Source of the DNA: Chlamydiota bacterium
Lineage (GTDB): Bacteria > Auribacterota > UBA3054 > B51-G9
DNA: 5,866 nucleotides
Reading direction: 5' to 3'
NCBI GenBank assembly: GCA_003648225.1
Contig: QMOL01000201.1
Location: 1-5,866 of the forward strand
Shown here: positions 1 through 5,234 of the stretch, one piece after another
Layout of the letters: each line of letters begins with the position of its first letter
How positions within the stretch are numbered: position 1 is the first letter of the stretch
Notes under the pieces: generated by a model
The model's database searches: none
Told to the model about the DNA's origin: nothing
What the model saw: only the letters and a program-made list of their open reading frames with translations
Made by a program: the position numbers and the translations under genes

Positions 1-679
1 AGAGGGGTTCAATTTCATTAATCAAAGACGCGCACCTTTCACAAAAATGTTCGTTGAAAATTTTATTGTTCATCACCCAGTCAGTTGTGCTCATCGGCTT
101 TGCAATTAAGTCCCCAAGTCCGGATGCTGTCATCTCTCCGGGGGCCGCGATTATAACTTCAGGGTTTGCAAAGACAGCAAAAGTAGCTCGGGCACGAATT
201 AAACTTTTTACACCTTTAATTGTCGGCGCTACATTCGCGGCGGTATAACCGTTCATACTTGCGGCGGTAGCGACAACGGCATAAGGTGTTTCGTTTTCGA
301 AAGCCAACCATTTAGTGAGGTCGTTAACTACTCCGCTTCCCACAGCGAGGAAAATGCCGGCTTGTTTCAGCGATTTGTTAAGGATATCGAAGGTGAGGTC
401 GTCACACACCGGTTTTTTATTATTTGTTTCCGGAATGATGATGAGTTGAACATTCCAGCCGGAATTTTCAAGAATTTTTCTGACTGATTTTCCGGCGGCT
501 TGATAAGTATTTTCATCCGCGAACAGATTTACGATTTTATTTTTTGATTTTGCGGAAAGAATTTCAGGGATTTCGAGAAAAGCGTTTTCGGAATAAATGA
601 AATGTTCAGTAGGAATTGAATGGGTTCTTCCGCACTCACAAGAGAAAGTCTTTCCAAGAATATTTTCAGAAGTAAACAT
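1..679 (-). CDS. sn-glycerol-1-phosphate dehydrogenase-like protein (AraM/EgsA family), C-terminus beyond window
   Basis: Reading the minus strand from an ATG at 679 gives 226 residues open to the left edge, roughly the N-terminal half of a family usually near 400 residues. The family reduces dihydroxyacetone phosphate to sn-glycerol-1-phosphate with NAD(P)H in the cytoplasm, the backbone step of archaeal-type lipids; B. subtilis AraM is a bacterial member. Visible signatures are the nucleotide-binding GSGVVNDLTK (114-123), the substrate loop ATAASMNGYTAAN (137-149) and GLGDLIAKPMSTTDW (187-201), in which D190 is the expected first metal ligand. The substrate loop has Asn143 where AraM and archaeal enzymes carry Asp, so the exact substrate is less certain than the fold. 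An N-terminal CECGRTH motif (14-20) precedes the nucleotide-binding domain. A weak AAGGGA lies 10 nt before the ATG. The gene is last of four on this strand, 173 bp after the hydratase gene, and may have its own leader. Confidence 0.82.
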   Translation of the reverse strand, partial: MFTSENILGKTFSCECGRTHSIPTEHFIYSENAFLEIPEILSAKSKNKIVNLFADENTYQAAGKSVRKILENSGWNVQLIIIPETNNKKPVCDDLTFDILNKSLKQAGIFLAVGSGVVNDLTKWLAFENETPYAVVATAASMNGYTAANVAPTIKGVKSLIRARATFAVFANPEVIIAAPGEMTASGLGDLIAKPMSTTDWVMNNKIFNEHFCERCASLINEIEPL

Positions 680-852
680 TGCTTAGTCGTCCCTTAAAAA
701 GTCAAATTTGAGGTGATTACAAGGCGATGAAGTGAAAGCGTATTTTTCATACGCTGAACTGAAATCAACGCAGTAATCGGCCGAATTTGGTTTTTACCGA
801 TTTATTAAAGTTTTTAATATAAGTTATTTTTGAAAAATATTTTTAAAAGCAC
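680..852 (-). promoter_or_regulatory. Structured 173 bp gap: leader of the glycerol-1-phosphate dehydrogenase-like gene
   Basis: This stretch has no gene. Its upstream end (about 801-850) is almost pure A/T and includes the 12 bp palindrome AAAAATATTTTT at 833-844. Three hairpins then follow in minus-strand order: AATCGG/CCGATT (802-797 with 780-775), ACTG/CAGT around CGTTGATTT (774-758) and AGCGTAT/ATACGCT with a 5-nt loop (755-737). None is followed by a clear U-run on the minus strand, so a Rho-independent terminator for the upstream genes is not supported. A TATATT at 821-816 could be a -10 box, but I see no convincing -35 box. Best read as a 5' leader or regulatory gap. Confidence 0.45.
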
Positions 853-1323
853 TTATTTTTCCACTTTAGGATGCAGAGTAACTATCATTTTCCACGAGCC
901 CGAAACACAGATTTCATCATGCTGATTATAAATATTAATTTCAGCGTTAACCATTCCTGTATCGGCGGTAAGTTTGCGTTTTCCTCTTATAGTAACAAGG
1001 ACATAAATTGTATCACCGGGAAAAATCGGGAGACGAAATCGCCAATTCATTTGCCTTAATCCGATTGTGCTTCCATCGATATAACCGACTTTATTTATTA
1101 AACCGGCAGCGTATGAAATAATCATAAGTCCGTGACAAATCGGCTTGCCGTAAACATTTTCCCGCGCATACTCAATATCCATGTGAAGCGGATTTGTATC
1201 ACCGGTAAGAGTTGAGAACATTACTATATCTGTTTCGGTAAGAGTGCGAGTTCCGGTTCTGAAGCCTTCCCCTACTGTGTAATCATCAAAATCGTAACAA
1301 TGAACACTAATACTTTGCTTCAA
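853..1323 (-). CDS. MaoC-like hot-dog hydratase (R-specific enoyl-CoA hydratase type)
   Basis: A single-domain protein of 156 residues, the normal size for stand-alone MaoC/PhaJ-type dehydratases that hydrate trans-2-enoyl thioesters to (R)-3-hydroxyacyl thioesters. The hydratase-2 signature is clear: FSTLTGDTNPLHMD (36-49) with the catalytic pair D42 and H47 plus N44, followed by YGKPICHGLM (58-67), a typical hot-dog helix segment. FPGDTIYVLV (101-110) is the conserved PGD strand. The start is TTG: no ATG or GTG lies near the N-terminus and a perfect AAGGAGGT sits 5 nt upstream. It begins 17 bp after the stop of the monooxygenase-like gene, so translational coupling in an operon is likely. 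Whether the substrate is CoA- or ACP-bound cannot be told; the neighbouring FMN protein does not fix a pathway. Family assignment is confident, specific reaction is not. Confidence 0.88.
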   Translation of the reverse strand: MKQSISVHCYDFDDYTVGEGFRTGTRTLTETDIVMFSTLTGDTNPLHMDIEYARENVYGKPICHGLMIISYAAGLINKVGYIDGSTIGLRQMNWRFRLPIFPGDTIYVLVTIRGKRKLTADTGMVNAEINIYNQHDEICVSGSWKMIVTLHPKVEK

Positions 1324-1327
1324 AGAT

Positions 1328-1335
1328 ACCTCCTT
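1328..1335 (-). promoter_or_regulatory. Perfect Shine-Dalgarno that sets a TTG start
   Basis: The minus strand reads AAGGAGGT, then TATCT, then TTG. The eight bases match the anti-Shine-Dalgarno complement fully and the 5 nt spacing selects the TTG at 1323 as start of the MaoC-like gene. It is much stronger than the ribosome sites of the other genes in the window, perhaps compensating for the weak start codon. Confidence 0.85.
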
Positions 1336-1340
1336 GCTTG

Positions 1341-2411
1341 TTAAACAAGTTTCTTCAGTGGTTCAAAAAATTCTTCAGCAGGAATAATATCATTAACTCT
1401 TCCTACTCCTGAGCCAACCATAAATAATCCTTCATCAACTTCTCCGAACAAAGTTTTAAGCAAAGCATCAGCTATGCAAAACTTAGCTTTTGAAGCTTCG
1501 CAAGCACGTAAGCATTGGAACGGGCATCCGAACGGGATTTTTTCGCCATTAAATAATTTTTCAACTAAAGTTGTTTTAAGTACTTTTACGGGCAAACCGA
1601 GCGGGCTGCGCAATACGACAACATCTTCAGCTTTTGCCTTAACATAAACTTCTTTTGATTTTATATCAATTCCGGCTTCTTCGGTACAGATAAATCTTGT
1701 TCCAACGTGAACGCCATCAAAGCCCATATTCAATTTTTCTATTACATCGTTTGCGTCAGCAATATTTTCAGCGCCGAGAATTGGGATTTTTCTTCCGTAT
1801 TCGGCTTCAAAGGGTGCTAATTCATTTTTAACATCTCTAAGAATGCCTTGAATCGGAACTAATTCAGGATGCAAGACCTGCTCTGTCGTAAATCCCATGT
1901 GCCCGCCGCATAAAGGTCCTTCAATAATAACAGCGTCAGGTATAACTTGGTATCTTCTGTGCCAACTCTTAAGAACAACTTTCATCGCTCGACCGGACGA
2001 AATAACGGGAATCAGCTTTATATTGCTGCCTTTTGTTAAGCCTGGAAGTGGAATAGGCAAACCTGCTCCTGAAATTATAATATCAACGTTTTCATCAATA
2101 CAGGTTTGAACAACATTATCATAATTTGATAGCGCGACCATAACGTTCACACTAAGGATTCCATTAGGTGCCAATAACCTTGCTTTTCTGATTTGCGTGA
2201 TAAGATTATTGTTTGAATCAGAAATATAGTCATTCTGTGATGCTTCTATAGACCCTAATCCAACACTTGATATACAGCCTATTCCGCCTGCCCTGGCGAC
2301 AGCGCCGGCGAGGTCCGCTTTTGCGACCTGAACGCCCATACCGGCTTGAATAACCGGTATAGGAACTTCTAAATCACCTATTTTTAATGGTAACATATTA
2401 TATATTCTCAT
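1341..2411 (-). CDS. Nitronate monooxygenase-like FMN-dependent TIM-barrel protein (PF03060 family)
   Basis: The protein has 356 residues, the usual length for the bacterial nitronate monooxygenase/2-nitropropane dioxygenase-like group. These are cytoplasmic flavoproteins that oxidise alkyl nitronates; many members have unknown physiological substrates. Seen in order: the N-terminal PVIQAGMGV (19-27), AGGIGCISS (41-49), IISGAGLP (112-119), EGPLCGGHMG (164-173) with H171 at the catalytic histidine position, and GFDGVHVGTRF (230-240), the FMN phosphate region. A C-terminal cluster C296, C300, C304, C312 and the LGLPVK segment (271-276) resemble the NMO-like subgroup and not FabK enoyl reductase. 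Start: ATG at 2411 is taken; an alternative ATG at 2396 would remove five residues, and neither has a strong ribosome site. It starts 19 bp after the ABC ATPase stop and ends 17 bp before the hydratase, so it is mid-operon. Confidence 0.87.
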   Translation of the reverse strand: MRIYNMLPLKIGDLEVPIPVIQAGMGVQVAKADLAGAVARAGGIGCISSVGLGSIEASQNDYISDSNNNLITQIRKARLLAPNGILSVNVMVALSNYDNVVQTCIDENVDIIISGAGLPIPLPGLTKGSNIKLIPVISSGRAMKVVLKSWHRRYQVIPDAVIIEGPLCGGHMGFTTEQVLHPELVPIQGILRDVKNELAPFEAEYGRKIPILGAENIADANDVIEKLNMGFDGVHVGTRFICTEEAGIDIKSKEVYVKAKAEDVVVLRSPLGLPVKVLKTTLVEKLFNGEKIPFGCPFQCLRACEASKAKFCIADALLKTLFGEVDEGLFMVGSGVGRVNDIIPAEEFFEPLKKLV

Positions 2412-2430
2412 TTTCCGAATGAATTGGAAA

Positions 2431-3534
2431 TCAAATAATTACTTTTTCAGTTTCAGAGTCAAAATAATGCGCTCTTTCCATTGTAAGCGCTAAATCAATT
2501 GAATCGCCAACTCTACACTGCTCGTGTCCGCCGATTTTTGCAATAAAAGAATGTTCACCAGAAGTTAAATATAAAAATGTTTCCGCGCCCATCGGCTCAA
2601 TTACATCTACCAAAGCACTAATGCATGTTGAAGGATCCGCATCGGTAACATTATTTATATCTTCAATGTGTTCCGGTCGAACGCCGAAAGCGACTTCTTT
2701 TCCGACATAAGGTTCGAGATGTTTTGCCTGTTTGTCGGTAGTTTTAACTTTGAAAGATTTTGCGTCCATCCAAATTCCGCCGTTTTCCGCCACGACTTTG
2801 CAATCCATAAAATTCATTGGAGGGCTTCCTATAAATCCGGCAACGAATTTATTTTCAGGATAGTCATATAGTTTAATCGGATCGGCTATCTGCTGAATAA
2901 ATCCGTCTTTCATTACCACAATCCGGTCTCCCATCGTCATAGCTTCCACCTGATCATGCGTAACATAAATCATAGTAGCCTGAAGTGTTGTATGCAGCTT
3001 GGAAATTTCAGTGCGCATCTGAACACGCATCTTAGCATCAAGGTTTGACAAAGGTTCGTCAAATAAAAATACTTTCGGCTTTCTAACTATCGCACGGCCC
3101 ACCGCGACACGTTGACGTTGTCCGCCGGAAAGCTGTTTTGGTTTACGATTCAAATATTCTTCAAGGCCGAGAATCGCGGCTGCCTCTCTTACTCTTTCAT
3201 CGATTTCTTTTTTAGGATATTTGCGTAATTTCAAACCGAAAGCCATATTTTTATAAACCGTCATGTGTGGATACAAAGCATAGTTCTGAAATACCATTGC
3301 TATATCGCGATCTTTTGGAGGAACGTCATTTACAACTCTGTCCTCGATTTTAATTTCGCCTTCTGATATTTCTTCTAATCCGGCAATCATACGTAGTGTT
3401 GTAGATTTTCCGCAACCTGAAGGGCCAACCAGAACGATAAATTCTTTATCCTGAACATATAAGTTGAAATCGTGAACTGCCACGACATTTCCGTCATAAA
3501 CCTTTTTTATATTTGTTAATGTTACATCAGCCAT
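2431..3534 (-). CDS. MalK/UgpC/MsmX-type carbohydrate ABC transporter ATP-binding protein
   Basis: The protein has 367 residues and is the cytoplasmic ATPase that powers an importer of the CUT1 sugar or glycerophosphate class. All ABC motifs are intact: Walker A GPSGCGKST (37-45), Q-loop Q83, signature LSGGQ (135-139), Walker B VFLFDE (155-160), D-loop SNLD (163-166) and switch H193. A C-terminal regulatory/TOBE region follows from about residue 236, including GVRPEHI. I chose ATG at 3534 because AGTGAGG lies 6 nt upstream and MADVTLTNIKKVYD matches the normal family N-terminus; an in-frame GTG at 3546 overlaps that ribosome site. No permease or binding protein is in the window, so the substrate is unknown; MsmX-type ATPases are known to serve several importers. 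First gene of the minus-strand operon, behind a good promoter. Confidence 0.95.
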   Translation of the reverse strand: MADVTLTNIKKVYDGNVVAVHDFNLYVQDKEFIVLVGPSGCGKSTTLRMIAGLEEISEGEIKIEDRVVNDVPPKDRDIAMVFQNYALYPHMTVYKNMAFGLKLRKYPKKEIDERVREAAAILGLEEYLNRKPKQLSGGQRQRVAVGRAIVRKPKVFLFDEPLSNLDAKMRVQMRTEISKLHTTLQATMIYVTHDQVEAMTMGDRIVVMKDGFIQQIADPIKLYDYPENKFVAGFIGSPPMNFMDCKVVAENGGIWMDAKSFKVKTTDKQAKHLEPYVGKEVAFGVRPEHIEDINNVTDADPSTCISALVDVIEPMGAETFLYLTSGEHSFIAKIGGHEQCRVGDSIDLALTMERAHYFDSETEKVII

Positions 3535-3615
3535 TTCAAACCTCACTTTTTAAATTGTTACTTACTCTGCAAGCTGCAGGAACGCCTTAACGTTTCCCGA
3601 AGTTCACGCTTTCCT

Positions 3616-3657
3616 ATAAATCACATCTACTTCAACTGAAAGTTCGAAGTGATTTAT
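3616..3657 (-). promoter_or_regulatory. Large hairpin at the 5' end of the ABC ATPase operon leader
   Basis: Arms ATAAATCAC (3616-3624) and GTGATTTAT (3649-3657) pair perfectly over 9 bp. Inside, CTTC/GAAG and AACT/AGTT can extend the helix to a small loop, leaving an asymmetric bulge. With the start of transcription predicted near 3664 it lies within the first 50 nt of the RNA. Two smaller hairpins follow: 3579-3597 (GGAACG with CGTTTCC) and CTGCA/TGCAG at 3567-3579. It could stabilise the transcript or be part of a regulatory leader; it matches no riboswitch class I recognise. Confidence 0.5.
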
Positions 3658-3670
3658 TTACAATGGAAAT

Positions 3671-3699
3671 ATTATACTGATTTCTTATTTTCCAGTCAA
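3671..3699 (-). promoter_or_regulatory. Sigma-70-type promoter of the ABC ATPase operon
   Basis: On the minus strand TTGACT (3699-3694) is followed after exactly 17 bp by TATAAT (3676-3671), giving 11 of 12 consensus bases. Transcription would begin near 3664, leaving a leader of about 130 nt before the ATG at 3534. It is the best promoter match I found in the window. Confidence 0.7.
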
Positions 3700-3774
3700 C
3701 CACACGAAATATCAATTATCCCAATACCAAAACAACAAATCTGCTCAAATCTTTTATAAAATATGATTATGCGT

Positions 3775-3803
3775 CTGAAATTTTTCTGAAAGTTTACTAT
3801 AAT
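3775..3803 (+). promoter_or_regulatory. Probable promoter of the phosphohexomutase pair
   Basis: CTGAAA (3775-3780, 4 of 6 to the -35 consensus) lies 17 bp before a perfect TATAAT (3798-3803). A second TATAAT occurs at 3805-3810 without a good -35. TCTGAAA is repeated with 11 bp spacing (3774-3780 and 3785-3791), about one helical turn, which could be an activator site. The predicted start near 3810 places a stem-loop at the very 5' end of the RNA. Confidence 0.5.
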
Positions 3804-3817
3804 TTATAATAATAATA

Positions 3818-3839
3818 TTACCGACGTTGATTTCGGTAA
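3818..3839 (+). promoter_or_regulatory. Stem-loop in the leader of the phosphohexomutase pair
   Basis: TTACCG (3818-3823) and CGGTAA (3834-3839) form a 6 bp stem around the loop ACGTTGATTT. It ends 33 nt before the ATG at 3873 and lies just after the predicted transcription start. A similar stem-loop with the same CGTTGATTT bases and a different but still paired stem occurs in the leader of the glycerol-1-phosphate dehydrogenase-like gene at 758-774, in the same sense orientation. The role is unknown. Confidence 0.5.
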
Positions 3840-3872
3840 ATAAATTAAACTTTCTTGAAAAAAACTTACATT

Positions 3873-5231
3873 ATGAGAAGTCTTAGAATTAGTTACGCAG
3901 GAACAAGAGGAATTATCGGTGAATCAATGACTCCTGTTCTCGCACAAAGATATGTTAACGCGCTCGGGGCATACCTTGAGGGCGGAGCGGTAGTTATTGC
4001 CCGTGACCCTCGTGTATCGGGGATTATGCTTCACTCTGCTGCTGTTTCTGCTTTGCTTTCCTGCGGCTGCGATGTGTATGACCTTGGTGTTTGCCCTACT
4101 CCCGCAGCACAGTTTTATATTCGTCATCATGAAAATATAAAAGGCGGAATAGTTATCACCGGAGGACATAACAACGCGAATTGGAACGGAATTATCCCCT
4201 ATCGCGCAGACGGAACTGTATTTGACGAGTACGATGGCGGCGAACTGCTCGAATTTTATCACGCAGTAACTTTTCCACATGTTGGTTGGAAAGAACTTGG
4301 TAAACATATAATAGTTAAAGACGCGATAGATTTCTATTTGGACAAATTGATTTCTTTTCTCGACGCGAAAAAAATACAATCTAAAAATTTCACCGTTGTT
4401 CTTGACCCCTGCAACGGCGCCGCCGCTCCCCTATCGACTTTAATTTGTCAAAGACTGAATTGTAATGTAATTCCGATCAATGATGAACCCAACGGAATTT
4501 TTCCTCACGCGCCGGAACCGCGACCACGCAACGGCAAGCAGGTAAGTTCAATTATTAAAGCGATAGGCGCGGATGTAGGATTTTGTTTTAACAGTGACGG
4601 TTCGCGATTTTCTATTGTGAGCAATGACGGTGAAACGATTAGTGAGGAGTTCGCGTTTCCGCTTATTGCTGATTATTATCTTTCAAAAAAATGCAGCAGT
4701 AATTCAATAGTTACAAACATCTGCACAACAAAAACACTTGACGATGTTGCAAAACGTCATTCTGCACAACTGATTAAGACACCAATTGGACAATCCTCTG
4801 TCGTTTCGGCAATGCTGAATGAAGACGCGTGCATAGGCGGTGAAGGCAGCGGAGGTATAGCGATAAAGAAATTCCAGCCGGCGTTTGACGGATTTCTTTC
4901 GATGGGGCTTGTTCTTTCTTCACTTGCTGAAAGCGGAAAAACTTGCAAAGAACTTATTGATAATTTATCGCGTTACCATCTTGTAAAAAAATATGTATGC
5001 TGCCGGCCCGACAGGCAATATGCCGCAGTAGACGAAATTCGCCGCGCTTTTGAAGACGAAAAAAATATCGACCTTACAGATGGTGTAAGAATTGACTGGG
5101 AAAACGGATGGCTGCATGTCCGCGCGGCGACGACTGAACCAATGGTACGTGTAATTAGTGAGAGTGATACGATGGAATTATCAGCTGAGCGAGTAGATTC
5201 GGCGTTAAAAATTATATATTCAGTAATTTAA
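3873..5231 (+). CDS. Degenerate alpha-D-phosphohexomutase (phosphoglucosamine/phosphomannomutase family) lacking the catalytic serine: probable pseudoenzyme
   Basis: The protein has 452 residues, full length for this four-domain family, whose active members move phosphate between C1 and C6 of hexose phosphates through a phosphoserine and Mg2+. The fold is clear: SYAGTRGIIGES (7-18), ARDPRVSG (43-50), GADVGFCF (232-239), IGGEGSGG (321-328) and RAATTEPMVRV (417-427). The chemistry is not: the active-site TASHNP reads TGGHNN (96-101), so the phosphoserine is glycine; the following WNALK lysine is Ile108; the metal loop DxDxDR reads NSDGSR (240-245), losing two of three aspartates; and the phosphate-loop serine is Ala419. 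Sugar-loop Glu324 and TEP remain, so ligand binding may persist. The frame is intact throughout, arguing against a decaying pseudogene. Start: ATG 3873 fits the paralogue's N-terminus better than an in-frame TTG at 3855; neither has a Shine-Dalgarno. The stop is 3 bp before the active paralogue. Confidence 0.9.
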   Translation: MRSLRISYAGTRGIIGESMTPVLAQRYVNALGAYLEGGAVVIARDPRVSGIMLHSAAVSALLSCGCDVYDLGVCPTPAAQFYIRHHENIKGGIVITGGHNNANWNGIIPYRADGTVFDEYDGGELLEFYHAVTFPHVGWKELGKHIIVKDAIDFYLDKLISFLDAKKIQSKNFTVVLDPCNGAAAPLSTLICQRLNCNVIPINDEPNGIFPHAPEPRPRNGKQVSSIIKAIGADVGFCFNSDGSRFSIVSNDGETISEEFAFPLIADYYLSKKCSSNSIVTNICTTKTLDDVAKRHSAQLIKTPIGQSSVVSAMLNEDACIGGEGSGGIAIKKFQPAFDGFLSMGLVLSSLAESGKTCKELIDNLSRYHLVKKYVCCRPDRQYAAVDEIRRAFEDEKNIDLTDGVRIDWENGWLHVRAATTEPMVRVISESDTMELSAERVDSALKIIYSVI

Positions 5232-5234
5232 GAA

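Larger units (their letters stand above)
3535..3872. other. Divergent intergenic region with two outward promoters and structured leaders
   Basis: These 338 bp separate the ABC ATPase operon (leftward) from the mutase pair (rightward). They hold a minus-strand promoter at 3671-3699, a plus-strand promoter at 3775-3803 and stem-loops in both leaders. The roughly 75 bp between the two -35 boxes contain the palindrome TTTTATAAAA (3752-3761) and a repeated AAATCT at 10 bp spacing near 3738-3753, but no operator I can name. No coding region is supported here. Confidence 0.7.

Noticed and set aside
54..248. Plus-strand open frame of 64 codons
   Set aside because: It lies antisense to the glycerol-1-phosphate dehydrogenase-like gene, whose motifs are clear in the minus frame.
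737..755. Rho-independent terminator after the hydratase gene
   Set aside because: The 7 bp hairpin is perfect but the minus strand after it reads TTCACTTCATC with no U-run, and it lies about 100 bp after the stop.
1341..2411. FabK enoyl-ACP reductase
   Set aside because: The overall fold is shared, but the C-terminal cysteine cluster and LGLPVK segment fit the NMO-like group and the FabK C-terminal helical region is absent.
2431..3534. Assigning a specific substrate such as maltose or glycerol-3-phosphate to the ABC ATPase
   Set aside because: ATPases of this group do not reveal substrate and no permease or binding protein is present.
3924..4379. Minus-strand open frame of 151 codons inside the first mutase gene
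   Set aside because: It is antisense to a well-recognised coding frame, has no recognisable motif and no ribosome site.
3873..5231. Decaying pseudogene or sequencing error explaining the lost active site
   Set aside because: The frame is uninterrupted over the full family length and the losses occur at four separate sites by clean substitutions while other motifs are kept.
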